Shown here piece after piece: positions 54,943-63,625 of a stretch of DNA of 64,000 bases. Location: positions 32,313 through 96,312 of the forward strand of contig CAIYUO010000085.1 of NCBI GenBank assembly GCA_903929425.1, read 5' to 3'. Each line of letters opens with the position of its first letter. The stretch's first letter is position 1. Source of the stretch: an uncultured Bacteroidota bacterium. GTDB lineage: Bacteria; Bacteroidota; Bacteroidia; Chitinophagales; Chitinophagaceae. The position numbers and the translations under genes were made by a program. The notes under the pieces are model-generated. The model did not search any database and was not told the origin of the DNA. It saw nothing but the letters and a program-made list of their open reading frames with translations.

Positions 54943-57915
54943 TTATAAAGAAAAGTTTACACCCACTGAGAAAGTTCTCGCAGTTGGATAAGGCAAGTAT
55001 TCGATTGATCTTGAAGGATAGTTGTTACTTCCTTTGTCGATATTAACCTCAGGATCAAATCCAGTAAACTTGGTGAAAACTAACAAGTTGTTTCCAGAAA
55101 CGAATGCATTTAAGTTTTTAATGTACTTACCGTAGTTGCCAAAGTTGTAAGATACTGAAGCATTTCTCAACTTGAAGAAATTACCACTTTCCAAGAATCT
55201 AGAGTTTGCAGCAACAGGGCTAGAAATTTTTTCCTTAGAATTATAAGCAGCTAAGTTTATGTTTCTACCGTTAGCAATACCAGCAATGTTTGTTACACTA
55301 GTTGCAGTATTGTTATACACTGAATAACCAGCAGATCCACCACCGTTTACAACGAAAGTGAATTTCTTATAGCTAAGTGTAGAACTAATACCAAAAGTAG
55401 TTGTTGGGTTAGGGTTTCCATCAACAGTTGGGTTTTCAGCATACAATTGGTTACCATTAGCATCAAATCCTAAGAATTTCTTCAAATAGAATGCGTTAAT
55501 TGGTTGATTGTTTGTGATTACTTGACCTAATGTACCAGATACACCTTGACCATCAATGCTACCCGTTAAGATTTGAATATCTTGACCGTTTTGAGTAAAT
55601 TTCTTCAACATGTTTTTGTTGAAAGCTACATACCCATTCAAATCCCAATTTAAATCTTTGTTAGATAACACATTAGCTCCTAATGTAAATTCAAAACCTG
55701 TGTTATTTAATTGAGCATTAGGTAAGTTAATGAAGTAGATTGAAGCTGGTGCTGGTTGAATAGCTGTTGATTGGAACAAGATGTTTGAAGTATTCTTGTC
55801 ATACCAATCAATAGCACCATAGATTTTACCATTTTTAGTTGAGAATTCGATACCTAAATCAATTGATCTAGACTCTTCCCACTTCAAATTTGGATTTGCT
55901 ACGTTAATTTGACTTGCATTGTTATATGAACCAAAATAGAATTGTTCTTGAGAAGCACCCGCTGGGAACTCTTGGTTACCAGTGATACCCCAAGAAGCTC
56001 TAAATGCTAAGTTTGAGAAAATCTTATTTCCTTTCATGAACTCTTCATTGATGATAGCCCATTTAGCACCCAATGAAGGGAAGTAAGCATACTTATTATT
56101 TGCACCAAATTTGCTAGAACCATCAGCTCTAAATGTTCCTGTTAAGTAGTATTTGCTGTCGTAGTTCAATTGAGCACGACCGAAATAAGACTGTAAATCA
56201 GTAGAAGGAGAAACATAAGTACTTGGCGTATTCAATGTTTTTGCATTAGCCATTGTAGCAGTATATGGCAATGTTAACTTGTTAGCATCCAAATTTGTAT
56301 TAAAAGTATTACCAGAGAATGAGTTGTTTGAATAATCAGAAGTCCAATATTCAAAACCCGCTAAGGCATTTAAGTTTAATTTAGTAGTGATGTCTTTTTT
56401 ATAGTCTAATGTATGTGTAATAGTTTGAGAAGTTAAAGCAGCATTAGAAAGAGCGCCAGTACCTAATCCAGATACACCACTAATACCTTGTAAAAATCCA
56501 TAAACGTTTGAAGCTCTAGAACCGTTTGAGCTGTTTACAGCATATAAAATTCTGTACTCAATGTCATCAGTGATTTTGTATCCTGCACGGATATTAGCCA
56601 AAACTGAATTTACACCTACTTGGTCATTAGTAGCTTTTAACATTGCTAATGGGTTACCAGAACCGTTTGTTGGATATACGAAGTCGCCAGTAGCAGTAGT
56701 TAATCTTTGAGTTGGATTCCATTGTAGGATCGAACTGATGATGTTTCCTTGAGATCCAGCATTGTTAGAAAATGGTATTACATTTTCGTCAGTATGTCCG
56801 TATGTTAAGCCAAAGCCTAATGACAAACGCTTGTCTAAGAATTTGTATTGACCACCAAAGTTTGCTACATATTTATCTAATGTAGAACCTTTGATAGTTC
56901 CATTTGTAGAAGAACCATTAAATGAAGCACGGAATTTACCGTTATCATTTCCACCACTCAAAGCCAAATTATAGTTTTGAGAAATATTTTTGTTCATTAA
57001 TTCTTTCATTGCATTTGTACTGTAACCGAAATCTTGACCAGTCACTCCGTATTTTTGTAAGCCTTTCTTGAATTGATCAGCATTTAATACTTCGTAATTT
57101 TTCATTAATCCAGCGTTAGTGCTTAAGCTTGTACCAAACTCTAATTTAGTACCAGTTGAAGAACCAGACTTAGTAGTAATAACAATAACACCATTCGCAC
57201 CACGAGAACCGTAGATAGCAGCAGAAGACGCATCTTTTAATACGTCAACACTTTGAATGTCGTTAGGATTGATAAAGTTTAAAGGGTTTGCATCAGGAGA
57301 TGTTCCGAATGCAGAACCACCACTTGGTCTTGCAGAACGTCCGTCCAAAGGCACTCCATCAATTACATACAAAGGATTAGAGTTTGCACGAACAGAGTTA
57401 TTACCTCTGATCTTCACAGTTGTAGCAGCACCTGGTTGACCAGAAGCGCTAGTGATGTCCAAACCTGCAACTTTGTTTTGTAACAATTGATCAGGAGTTG
57501 TGATAAGACCTTGGTTAAAGTCTTTCGCTTGTACTGAAGAAACAGCACCAGTCACGTCTTTTTTACGTGCAGTACCGTATCCAATTACAACAACTTCATT
57601 AAGTTGTTCAGTGGATTCAACTAAAGAAACTTTTAATTCACCCGCAGTAATTGTTACTTGCTTTGAAGCGTAACCTACAGAAGAAATAAATAAAGTGTTT
57701 ACAGAATTAGGAACAGAAATTTTAAATGAACCGTCAGCAGCTGTTCTTACACCTATTGTAGTCCCTTGACCAACAACAGACGCAGCAGCGATAGCTGAAC
57801 CGTCTTTAGAATCTGTAACCTTACCTGTAACTGTTTTGTTCTGAGCTTGTGCATTTAATACAAACAAGCTTAGAAAAAGTCCGACAAATGCAGACTTGAC
57901 AATTTTGAAATTCAT
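54943..57915 (-). CDS. SusC/RagA-family TonB-dependent outer-membrane transporter
   Basis: 990 residues: signal peptide (to NAQAQ), carboxypeptidase-regulatory-like domain (about 28-105), TonB-box region ELNEVVVIGYGT, plug domain with PGAATTVKIRGNNS and GVIVITTK, then a 22-strand barrel ending SVGVNFSL. Imports oligosaccharides or other large substrates with SusD, driven by TonB. Belongs to the shorter SusC class without an N-terminal signal-transduction domain, so regulation is more likely via the divergent LacI than via an anti-sigma factor. Confidence 0.95.
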   Translation of the reverse strand: MNFKIVKSAFVGLFLSLFVLNAQAQNKTVTGKVTDSKDGSAIAAASVVGQGTTIGVRTAADGSFKISVPNSVNTLFISSVGYASKQVTITAGELKVSLVESTEQLNEVVVIGYGTARKKDVTGAVSSVQAKDFNQGLITTPDQLLQNKVAGLDITSASGQPGAATTVKIRGNNSVRANSNPLYVIDGVPLDGRSARPSGGSAFGTSPDANPLNFINPNDIQSVDVLKDASSAAIYGSRGANGVIVITTKSGSSTGTKLEFGTSLSTNAGLMKNYEVLNADQFKKGLQKYGVTGQDFGYSTNAMKELMNKNISQNYNLALSGGNDNGKFRASFNGSSTNGTIKGSTLDKYVANFGGQYKFLDKRLSLGFGLTYGHTDENVIPFSNNAGSQGNIISSILQWNPTQRLTTATGDFVYPTNGSGNPLAMLKATNDQVGVNSVLANIRAGYKITDDIEYRILYAVNSSNGSRASNVYGFLQGISGVSGLGTGALSNAALTSQTITHTLDYKKDITTKLNLNALAGFEYWTSDYSNNSFSGNTFNTNLDANKLTLPYTATMANAKTLNTPSTYVSPSTDLQSYFGRAQLNYDSKYYLTGTFRADGSSKFGANNKYAYFPSLGAKWAIINEEFMKGNKIFSNLAFRASWGITGNQEFPAGASQEQFYFGSYNNASQINVANPNLKWEESRSIDLGIEFSTKNGKIYGAIDWYDKNTSNILFQSTAIQPAPASIYFINLPNAQLNNTGFEFTLGANVLSNKDLNWDLNGYVAFNKNMLKKFTQNGQDIQILTGSIDGQGVSGTLGQVITNNQPINAFYLKKFLGFDANGNQLYAENPTVDGNPNPTTTFGISSTLSYKKFTFVVNGGGSAGYSVYNNTATSVTNIAGIANGRNINLAAYNSKEKISSPVAANSRFLESGNFFKLRNASVSYNFGNYGKYIKNLNAFVSGNNLLVFTKFTGFDPEVNIDKGSNNYPSRSIEYLPYPTARTFSVGVNFSL

Positions 57916-57971
57916 AATTGGCAGTTTATTGGTTTATTAAGCGTGTTGAAAATACACATTTTTAATATTCG

Positions 57972-57984
57972 ACAAACTGTTTGT
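57972..57984. promoter_or_regulatory. Palindrome upstream of susC (possible second operator)
   Basis: ACAAAC-T-GTTTGT, arms of six, 57 bp before the susC ATG. Shares the CAAAC/GTTTG arms with the LacI-type operator, but with a one-base centre. Confidence 0.4.
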
Positions 57985-58152
57985 TAAATAATTTTTAACT
58001 TTTTTTTTAAAATATTATCATTAACCTTAAGTTATTGATATTAAAAATATGATTTTCGTATATTAAGTTATTGTTAATCAATTAAATACAAAAAAAATAA
58101 TTACGTATTATATTCATGAAAAAAAATTATCAAAATTTCATTGATTTTAAAG

Positions 58153-58168
58153 TCGCAAACGTTTGCGA
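58153..58168. promoter_or_regulatory. LacI-family operator
   Basis: Perfect 16-bp palindrome TCGCAAACGTTTGCGA with central CG, the form bound by LacI/PurR/CcpA-type regulators. It lies 50 bp before the regulator's ATG, so autoregulation is likely; it may also control susC on the other side. Confidence 0.8.
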
Positions 58169-58218
58169 GAATTTTTGTGAACAAAAATGCATAATTTCAT
58201 CACGAAATCGATTGCGTT

Positions 58219-59211
58219 ATGACAAATACTACCTTAAAATTACTAGCACAGCAATTACAATTAAGTATTTCAACTGTGTCAAGAGCTTTAAAAGATCACC
58301 CAGATATTTCAGCAAGTACAAAAGCAAAAGTGAATGCATTGGCACAAAGCCTTGATTATGAACCCAATGCTTACGCCATTCAATTGAGGACCCAGAATAG
58401 TAAAATATTGGGGGTTATTGTACCTGCTATTTCAAATTTATTTTATGATAGTTTTATTGCTGCAGTGGAAGAAGAAAGTAGAAACAATGGTTATGCATTA
58501 ATGATTTTGCAATCAAGTCATAATCCTGAAAATGAACTTGATAATTTAAAAATATTTAGACAAAACAGGGTATCCGGCGTCTTTGCATGTTTATCCTCTA
58601 GCTCAGAGAATTTAGAAGTATACAAAAGAATGAATGAAAGAGAAATTCCTGTTGTATTTTTTGACATAGTACCAAAGGATAACCATTTTACTAAAGTGCG
58701 CATGGCTGATGAAAGATGTGCAATTATGGCAGCAGAAAAAATTATTAAAAGAAATGCAAAAAAAGTTTTAGCTCTATTTGGTGACGAAGCTTTATCTATC
58801 ACACAAAAACGAAAAAGTGCCTTTCAAAAATTTATGCAAGATTTTGCACCAAAAATTCATTGTTCAATTGCACATGCATCAAGCTCAAAAGAAGCCGAAG
58901 CAATAACAAAAAAATTCGCAGGTAAAATACAAAAACCTGACACTGTGTTTTGCATGACTGATGAGATATTAATTGGTGTTATGAAGGCGATTCAAGAATT
59001 AGAAATAAAAGTGCCTTCTGAAATTGGTGTTATCAGTATTAGTAATGGATTTATACCAAATTTATATTACCCTCATATTAGTTACGTTGAAACAAGTGGG
59101 CACGAGCTTGGTAAATTAGCTTTTATACAAATGTTGGCTAATATCAAAGGGGGTAAAACATTAACCGAATTAACTGTTGATGCAAAATATGTTGAAGGTG
59201 GTTCCATGTAA
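58219..59211 (+). CDS. LacI-family transcriptional regulator
   Basis: 330 residues. The N-terminal helix-turn-helix reads LLAQQLQLSISTVSRALKDHPDIS, followed by the hinge (TKAKVNALAQSLDYEPNAYA) and a periplasmic-binding-protein-like effector domain (ILGVIVPAISNLFYDSFI onward). Probably senses a sugar or sugar phosphate. Divergent from susC, with its own palindromic operator. Confidence 0.94.
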   Translation: MTNTTLKLLAQQLQLSISTVSRALKDHPDISASTKAKVNALAQSLDYEPNAYAIQLRTQNSKILGVIVPAISNLFYDSFIAAVEEESRNNGYALMILQSSHNPENELDNLKIFRQNRVSGVFACLSSSSENLEVYKRMNEREIPVVFFDIVPKDNHFTKVRMADERCAIMAAEKIIKRNAKKVLALFGDEALSITQKRKSAFQKFMQDFAPKIHCSIAHASSSKEAEAITKKFAGKIQKPDTVFCMTDEILIGVMKAIQELEIKVPSEIGVISISNGFIPNLYYPHISYVETSGHELGKLAFIQMLANIKGGKTLTELTVDAKYVEGGSM

Positions 59212-59264
59212 GTATGTTCACTTCCACATAATATTAATTCATGAAAATTATAAAATATTAATCA

Positions 59265-59927
59265 ATGTCATTTGTTGAACTAACTAACGCAAACGGATTT
59301 TTGTTTGATTTAAATGGAACGATGATAAATGATATGCCCTATCATATTGAAGCTTGGCATAAACAACTTGTTGCATTAGGGAGTAGCATAAGTTTGGAAG
59401 AAACAAAATACCAATGTTATGGTAAAAATGATGAACTATTAGAACGCGTTTTCCCTGGAAGATTTAGCATGGAAGAAAAAATGAAAATTGGTAACGATAA
59501 GGAATCATTATACCGAGTTGAATTTAAACCTTACTTGAAATTAATGAATGGCCTTGATACTTTCTTATTAAATGCTTCCAAGCAAAATAAAAAAATGGCA
59601 ATAGGTTCAGCTGCCATTCATGAAAACATCAATTTTGTAATTGATAATTTAAATATTAGACATCATTTTTCAGCTATTGTGAGCGCAAATAATGTTGTAA
59701 AAAGCAAACCCCACCCAGAAACCTTTTTAAAATGTGCTGAGCAATTAGGATTAAGGCCAAATGAATGTATTGTTTTTGAAGATACCCCAAAAGGAGTTGA
59801 ATGTGCATTGAACGCAGGTATGAAAACAATTGTAATATTAGGTGAACATGAACAAAAAGAATTTGCTCATTATGACAATGTAATTGAATGCATTAAGGAA
59901 TATTCCCAGCTAGTATTTGCATCCTAA
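59265..59927 (+). CDS. HAD hydrolase, beta-phosphoglucomutase-like, with DxN motif
   Basis: 220 residues. Motif I is FDLNGT: nucleophile Asp15 is present, but the acid/base Asp two positions later is Asn17. Cap domain about 25-85; motif II IGSAA (near 112); motif III lysine in VKSKPHPETF; motif IV FEDTPKGVECA. The overall layout matches beta-phosphoglucomutase-type HADs. Encoded 53 bp after the LacI gene on the same strand, so likely part of the sugar regulon. The Asn may alter or abolish mutase or phosphatase chemistry. Confidence 0.82.
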   Translation: MSFVELTNANGFLFDLNGTMINDMPYHIEAWHKQLVALGSSISLEETKYQCYGKNDELLERVFPGRFSMEEKMKIGNDKESLYRVEFKPYLKLMNGLDTFLLNASKQNKKMAIGSAAIHENINFVIDNLNIRHHFSAIVSANNVVKSKPHPETFLKCAEQLGLRPNECIVFEDTPKGVECALNAGMKTIVILGEHEQKEFAHYDNVIECIKEYSQLVFAS

Positions 59928-59950
59928 ACTCGATTTGGTTTACTGTCAAC

Positions 59951-61330
59951 TTACTTTCCGATACAAAATTTGGAAAATATAAAATCTAATTGATCCTCAT
60001 TGGTTATTTGTCCGGTGATGGTTCCTAAATAATGTAAAGCTTGTCGTATATCCAATGCCAATAAGTCGCCGGTAACATTATGCTGCAATCCTGTTTCTAC
60101 ATCATTCAAAGCCAATAATAATTTTTTTAAGGAAGCTACATGCCTTGCGTTGGTAATAATGGTACCTTCTTTTTGAATACCATCGCCAACTACTTTTTGA
60201 AATAATAAGTCTTCTAATGCTTGAATATTTTCTTTTTCTTTTGCAGAAATAAATAATACTTCCTTTAAGGATGTATCAGCTAAAATTATATTGTCATGTA
60301 GTAAATCTTTTTTATTGCCAACCAGTAGTAATTTATCACTACCCACTTCAGTTTTCCAAATCTCAACTTGCGCTATAACATTTGGATCATTGATGTCAAA
60401 TAATGCAATCACGATATCGGCTCCTAAAATTTTCCCTTTGCTTTTTTCAATACCCATTTGTTCAATACTGTCGGTAGTTGAGCTTCTTATACCAGCAGTA
60501 TCAATCAATTTAAATAATACACCTTGAATATTTAAATATTCCTCTACGGTATCTCGAGTGGTACCTGGGATTTCACTTACCAAGGCTCTGTTTTCATTTA
60601 GTAAAGCATTTAGCAAAGTGGATTTTCCTGCATTTGGTTTTCCAACAATGGCTACCTGTACCCCATTTTTTATAACGTTACCTAATTTAAAGGAGTCAAG
60701 TAATTCTTGTGTTCTTACTTGTAATTGTTGTACTAATACTTCTAACTCATTTTTATTTGCAAAAGCAACATCCTCTTGAGAAAAGTCTAATTCTAATTCA
60801 ATCAAAGCTGAAAATTTAATGAGCTTTTCACGCATAACATATAAGTCCGTTGAAAAACCACCTTTTAAATTATGTAATGCAGTTTTTCGTGCCGCCTCGG
60901 TATTACTTGCAATTAAATCCGCAACTGCTTCGGCCTGTGTTAAATCCAACTTGCCATTTAAAAACGCACGTTGCGTAAATTCACCCGGCTTTGCCATTCG
61001 AGCACCAGCATGAATCATCAATTGTAATATGGAATCTTGGATTAATGGTGCACCATGGCAGGATATTTCTACAACTTCTTCACCTGTATAAGACTTTGGT
61101 GCACGATAAATACTTACTACCACTTCATCAATCACCTCCTGTCCATTCATTAGCTTTCCAAAATGAACCGTATGTGATGGTTGGTTTAGTATACTTTTTT
61201 TTGAAAATACCGAAGCAGTAATTTCAATTGCTTTGGAACCACTTAATCTAATAACAGCAATCGCTCCCAAGCCAGGTGCTGTAGCTAAAGCAACAATTGT
61301 ATCGTTCCAAGTACTCAAATTTTCACGCAT
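59951..61330 (-). CDS. mnmE: tRNA modification GTPase MnmE
   Basis: With MnmG it makes the 5-carboxymethylaminomethyl group on U34 of tRNAs. About 459 residues from the ATG giving MRENLSTWNDTIVALATAPG. An N-terminal folate-binding domain, helical domain and inserted G domain with GKPNAGKST, the DTAG switch and NKKD are present. It ends in FCIGK (the catalytic C-terminal Cys motif). The 32 codons upstream of this ATG contain a terminator and a promoter box, so they are not part of the protein. Confidence 0.96.
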   Translation of the reverse strand: MRENLSTWNDTIVALATAPGLGAIAVIRLSGSKAIEITASVFSKKSILNQPSHTVHFGKLMNGQEVIDEVVVSIYRAPKSYTGEEVVEISCHGAPLIQDSILQLMIHAGARMAKPGEFTQRAFLNGKLDLTQAEAVADLIASNTEAARKTALHNLKGGFSTDLYVMREKLIKFSALIELELDFSQEDVAFANKNELEVLVQQLQVRTQELLDSFKLGNVIKNGVQVAIVGKPNAGKSTLLNALLNENRALVSEIPGTTRDTVEEYLNIQGVLFKLIDTAGIRSSTTDSIEQMGIEKSKGKILGADIVIALFDINDPNVIAQVEIWKTEVGSDKLLLVGNKKDLLHDNIILADTSLKEVLFISAKEKENIQALEDLLFQKVVGDGIQKEGTIITNARHVASLKKLLLALNDVETGLQHNVTGDLLALDIRQALHYLGTITGQITNEDQLDFIFSKFCIGK

Positions 61331-61334
61331 GGGA

Positions 61335-61342
61335 CAAAGATA
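61335..61342 (-). promoter_or_regulatory. -7 box of mnmE promoter, four bases before the ATG
   Basis: Minus-strand TATCTTTG is a consensus match, followed by TCCC and then the ATG. Transcription starting a few bases downstream would give a leaderless mRNA. Confidence 0.6.
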
Positions 61343-61381
61343 ATTTGTATTGACTGAAAATTGGGTAATGGTTGAAAACAA

Positions 61382-61409
61382 AAATTGCCAGCTAAAAAGC
61401 TGGCAATTT
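61382..61409. terminator. Terminator after the tonB operon
   Basis: 12-bp perfect stem AAATTGCCAGCT/AGCTGGCAATTT with an AAAA loop. It lies 66 bp past the tonB stop and upstream of the mnmE promoter. A weaker hairpin GCCTTTA/TAAAGGC sits between it and tonB. Confidence 0.85.
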
Positions 61410-61475
61410 AAAAAATCAAATATCATTATAACTAGTTTTTCAAGCCTTTAAATTTTAAATAAAGGCAAGGAAAAA

Positions 61476-62294
61476 CTAATCTTCAGAAACCATAAAGATA
61501 ACAGCTTGTCTGTGACGGTAAATTACATTACGGCCATTTTGAACAGCTGGTTTCCATTTTGGTCCTCTCGTAATTACACGAACCGCTTCATCAGCTGTGC
61601 CATAACCCGGATTGTTCTCAGCTTTTACATCTGAAATACTTCCGTCTCTTGCTACAACGAATGATACAGTAACCGGATACTTACCAGCAGGTGCACCATT
61701 TTCAACAGGTAAGTCTCTATTTAAAGTACGCTCTAAATATCGACTCCAACCTTGAACGCCACCTGGGAATTCAGCAGGTTGTTGAACCACGGTAAAGATT
61801 TTATCAGTCTCTTCCTCAGGAGGAGCTGCCGGACCTGTACTTTGTTCAACGGGTGCTACGATACCATCGTCCTTGATACCTTTTTGATCAATGGCACCAA
61901 TTTTAACGTCTTCTAATTTTTCAACTTCTTTTACCTCGTCTTCTTTTTTCACTTCCTCATCTTTTACAATTTTAGGAGGTGTAAATTTCGCCATTTCCAC
62001 TTTTGGTGGTTCTTGCTTTGGCGGTGGAGGAGGTGGTGGTGGTGGTGCTTTCTTTTCTTGATTAACGTCAGCTAAAGAAACATCCTGAACTATAATTTCA
62101 GTTTTTGCTTTTTTAGCGCTGTTAGACCAAATAGCACCAGCAGCCAATAATGCAGTGATGGCTATCATTACAATCAACGCAGTCTTAAGACGGTTATTGT
62201 ATGTTTTTCTAAGCTCATATGCACCATACTCCTTATATCTTCCCTCAAAAATGAGGTCTAATACGTCGGCGGTTAATATTTTATTTATGTCCAT
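61476..62294 (-). CDS. tonB: Energy transducer TonB
   Basis: 272 residues: a short cytosolic start (MDINKILTADVLDLIFEGRYKEYGAYELRKTY, given here in part), one membrane helix (about 36-55), a proline-rich then Lys/Glu-rich periplasmic spacer (nine prolines in a row near residue 86), and a C-terminal TonB domain (PVTVSFVVARDGSISDVK, PKWKPAVQNGR). Delivers proton-motive energy to outer-membrane porters such as SusC. Last gene of the exbB-exbD-exbD-tonB run. Confidence 0.94.
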   Translation of the reverse strand: MDINKILTADVLDLIFEGRYKEYGAYELRKTYNNRLKTALIVMIAITALLAAGAIWSNSAKKAKTEIIVQDVSLADVNQEKKAPPPPPPPPPKQEPPKVEMAKFTPPKIVKDEEVKKEDEVKEVEKLEDVKIGAIDQKGIKDDGIVAPVEQSTGPAAPPEEETDKIFTVVQQPAEFPGGVQGWSRYLERTLNRDLPVENGAPAGKYPVTVSFVVARDGSISDVKAENNPGYGTADEAVRVITRGPKWKPAVQNGRNVIYRHRQAVIFMVSED

Positions 62295-62305
62295 TTTAAT
62301 TGCTT

Positions 62306-62887
62306 TTAATTGCTTGAAGGAGTTGCTGTCGCGTCAGATTTGTCAATCAATTGTTGCTCAATATCAAAAACATCTACTAATGCGAATTTTTTAACGACAT
62401 TAATGGACATTTCATCTAATATATCGATTACATTTTTATAATTGCAATTTTGGCCTGGTTTAATCACGATTACTAAGTCATGCTCTGGGTCATTTGGATC
62501 AGTTGAAATACTTCTTACATAAGCTTTCTTTTTCAAGATGACATCTCTTATCGAGTTTTCACCATTATAAGAAGCTGATAAAAAATTAGAAGCATCCGGT
62601 TTTAACTGACCTTCGTAGTAATATATATGATTATCCGCACCCATCAAGATGGTTAAAGCACCTGATTCCTTTGCTTTATTTTGCTCGTCAGGTTTTACTT
62701 TATCATCTGGCAAAAGCAACTTCATAGCTGTTGGTTGACTCATCGTGGTGGTGAAAATAAAGAAGGTAATCAATAAGAAACCTAAGTCCACCATTGGTGT
62801 CAAATCGACACGCGTTGATAGCTTTTTTCCTTTTTTGACCCCTGGTCCTTTTTTATGGCCACCGCCCGAGGTATCTAATTCTGCCAT
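62306..62887 (-). CDS. ExbD-like biopolymer transport protein (second)
   Basis: 193 residues. A single membrane helix with the functional Asp in RVDLTPMVDLGFLLITFFIF (near residue 35), then a periplasmic domain. Part of the ExbB-ExbD proton channel that drives TonB. Sits 11 bp before tonB and 28 bp after the other exbD. Confidence 0.92.
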   Translation of the reverse strand: MAELDTSGGGHKKGPGVKKGKKLSTRVDLTPMVDLGFLLITFFIFTTTMSQPTAMKLLLPDDKVKPDEQNKAKESGALTILMGADNHIYYYEGQLKPDASNFLSASYNGENSIRDVILKKKAYVRSISTDPNDPEHDLVIVIKPGQNCNYKNVIDILDEMSINVVKKFALVDVFDIEQQLIDKSDATATPSSN

Positions 62888-62915
62888 AGTAAATAGCTTT
62901 TAATTAGTTTAAAAT

Positions 62916-63563
62916 TTAGTTTTCCTGTTTTTCTCCACTCATTGATCTCTTGTATAATTCTGAACCTGCTGGTGCATTTTCAGGATTGGTTACCATTTGA
63001 AACTTTTGAATGTTGTTTTTCTTGAATGCAGTTAACACTCCTTTGAATGAAGGATACTTAGAAAGATTGTCCCCTTTTAATAAAAGGTCCATTTTCATTC
63101 CAGCATATGCTTCATTAACGGCTTGCATCCAAACAGTTAATTCATTGTTCGCGGTATCCTTACATGGAATTCCTGGAAGGAGATCTCCTTTTCTGTTTTC
63201 TTCAGAGATAGATAAGAATGAATTTAATCCACTAAATGAAGTGCCGATAAAACCAGCAGCTTTAAATTTAGCAACATCAATTCCTAAGTTTTTAGTTGTA
63301 TTCATTGAATTAGCAACTTGTTCTCTTTTTTGCTTATCGTCTATTGTAAGAAATACTTTACCATCTTTATCAATTGTAACTAAAACAAAATCCTTGTTTG
63401 GAGCCACTTTTGAAGATACTGAACTTGGAGTAGTTACAGCAATTGCTTCAGAAGGCTTGAACTTAGTTGTCAAGATAAAGAAGGACAATAAAAGGAAAGC
63501 CACATCACACATGGCTGTCATGTCGATGGAGGTACTCTTACGAGGTAATTTGGCTCTACCCAT
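62916..63563 (-). CDS. ExbD-like biopolymer transport protein (first)
   Basis: 215 residues with the single-helix ExbD plan: TSIDMTAMCDVAFLLLSFFI (near residue 12-31, Asp in the membrane segment) and a larger periplasmic domain than its neighbour. Paired ExbD genes of different size are common in Bacteroidota and may form heteromeric channels. Confidence 0.92.
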   Translation of the reverse strand: MGRAKLPRKSTSIDMTAMCDVAFLLLSFFILTTKFKPSEAIAVTTPSSVSSKVAPNKDFVLVTIDKDGKVFLTIDDKQKREQVANSMNTTKNLGIDVAKFKAAGFIGTSFSGLNSFLSISEENRKGDLLPGIPCKDTANNELTVWMQAVNEAYAGMKMDLLLKGDNLSKYPSFKGVLTAFKKNNIQKFQMVTNPENAPAGSELYKRSMSGEKQEN

Positions 63564-63625
63564 TTTTATTATCTTTTAATTATTTATAAGGTTGCCCTTA
63601 TTAAAATATTTTTTCTACTATTCTA

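Larger units (their letters stand above)
57916..58218. promoter_or_regulatory. Divergent control region susC / lacI-type regulator
   Basis: 303 very A/T-rich bases without a gene. It contains a perfect LacI-type palindrome near the regulator and a second, looser palindrome near susC. No perfect TAnnTTTG box is seen for either gene; AATTTTTG (58170-58177) just after the operator is the closest for lacI. Confidence 0.6.

Noticed and set aside
61331..61426. Extended MnmE N-terminus
   Set aside because: The extra codons contain the tonB operon terminator and the mnmE promoter box, and the family begins near the ATG at 61330.
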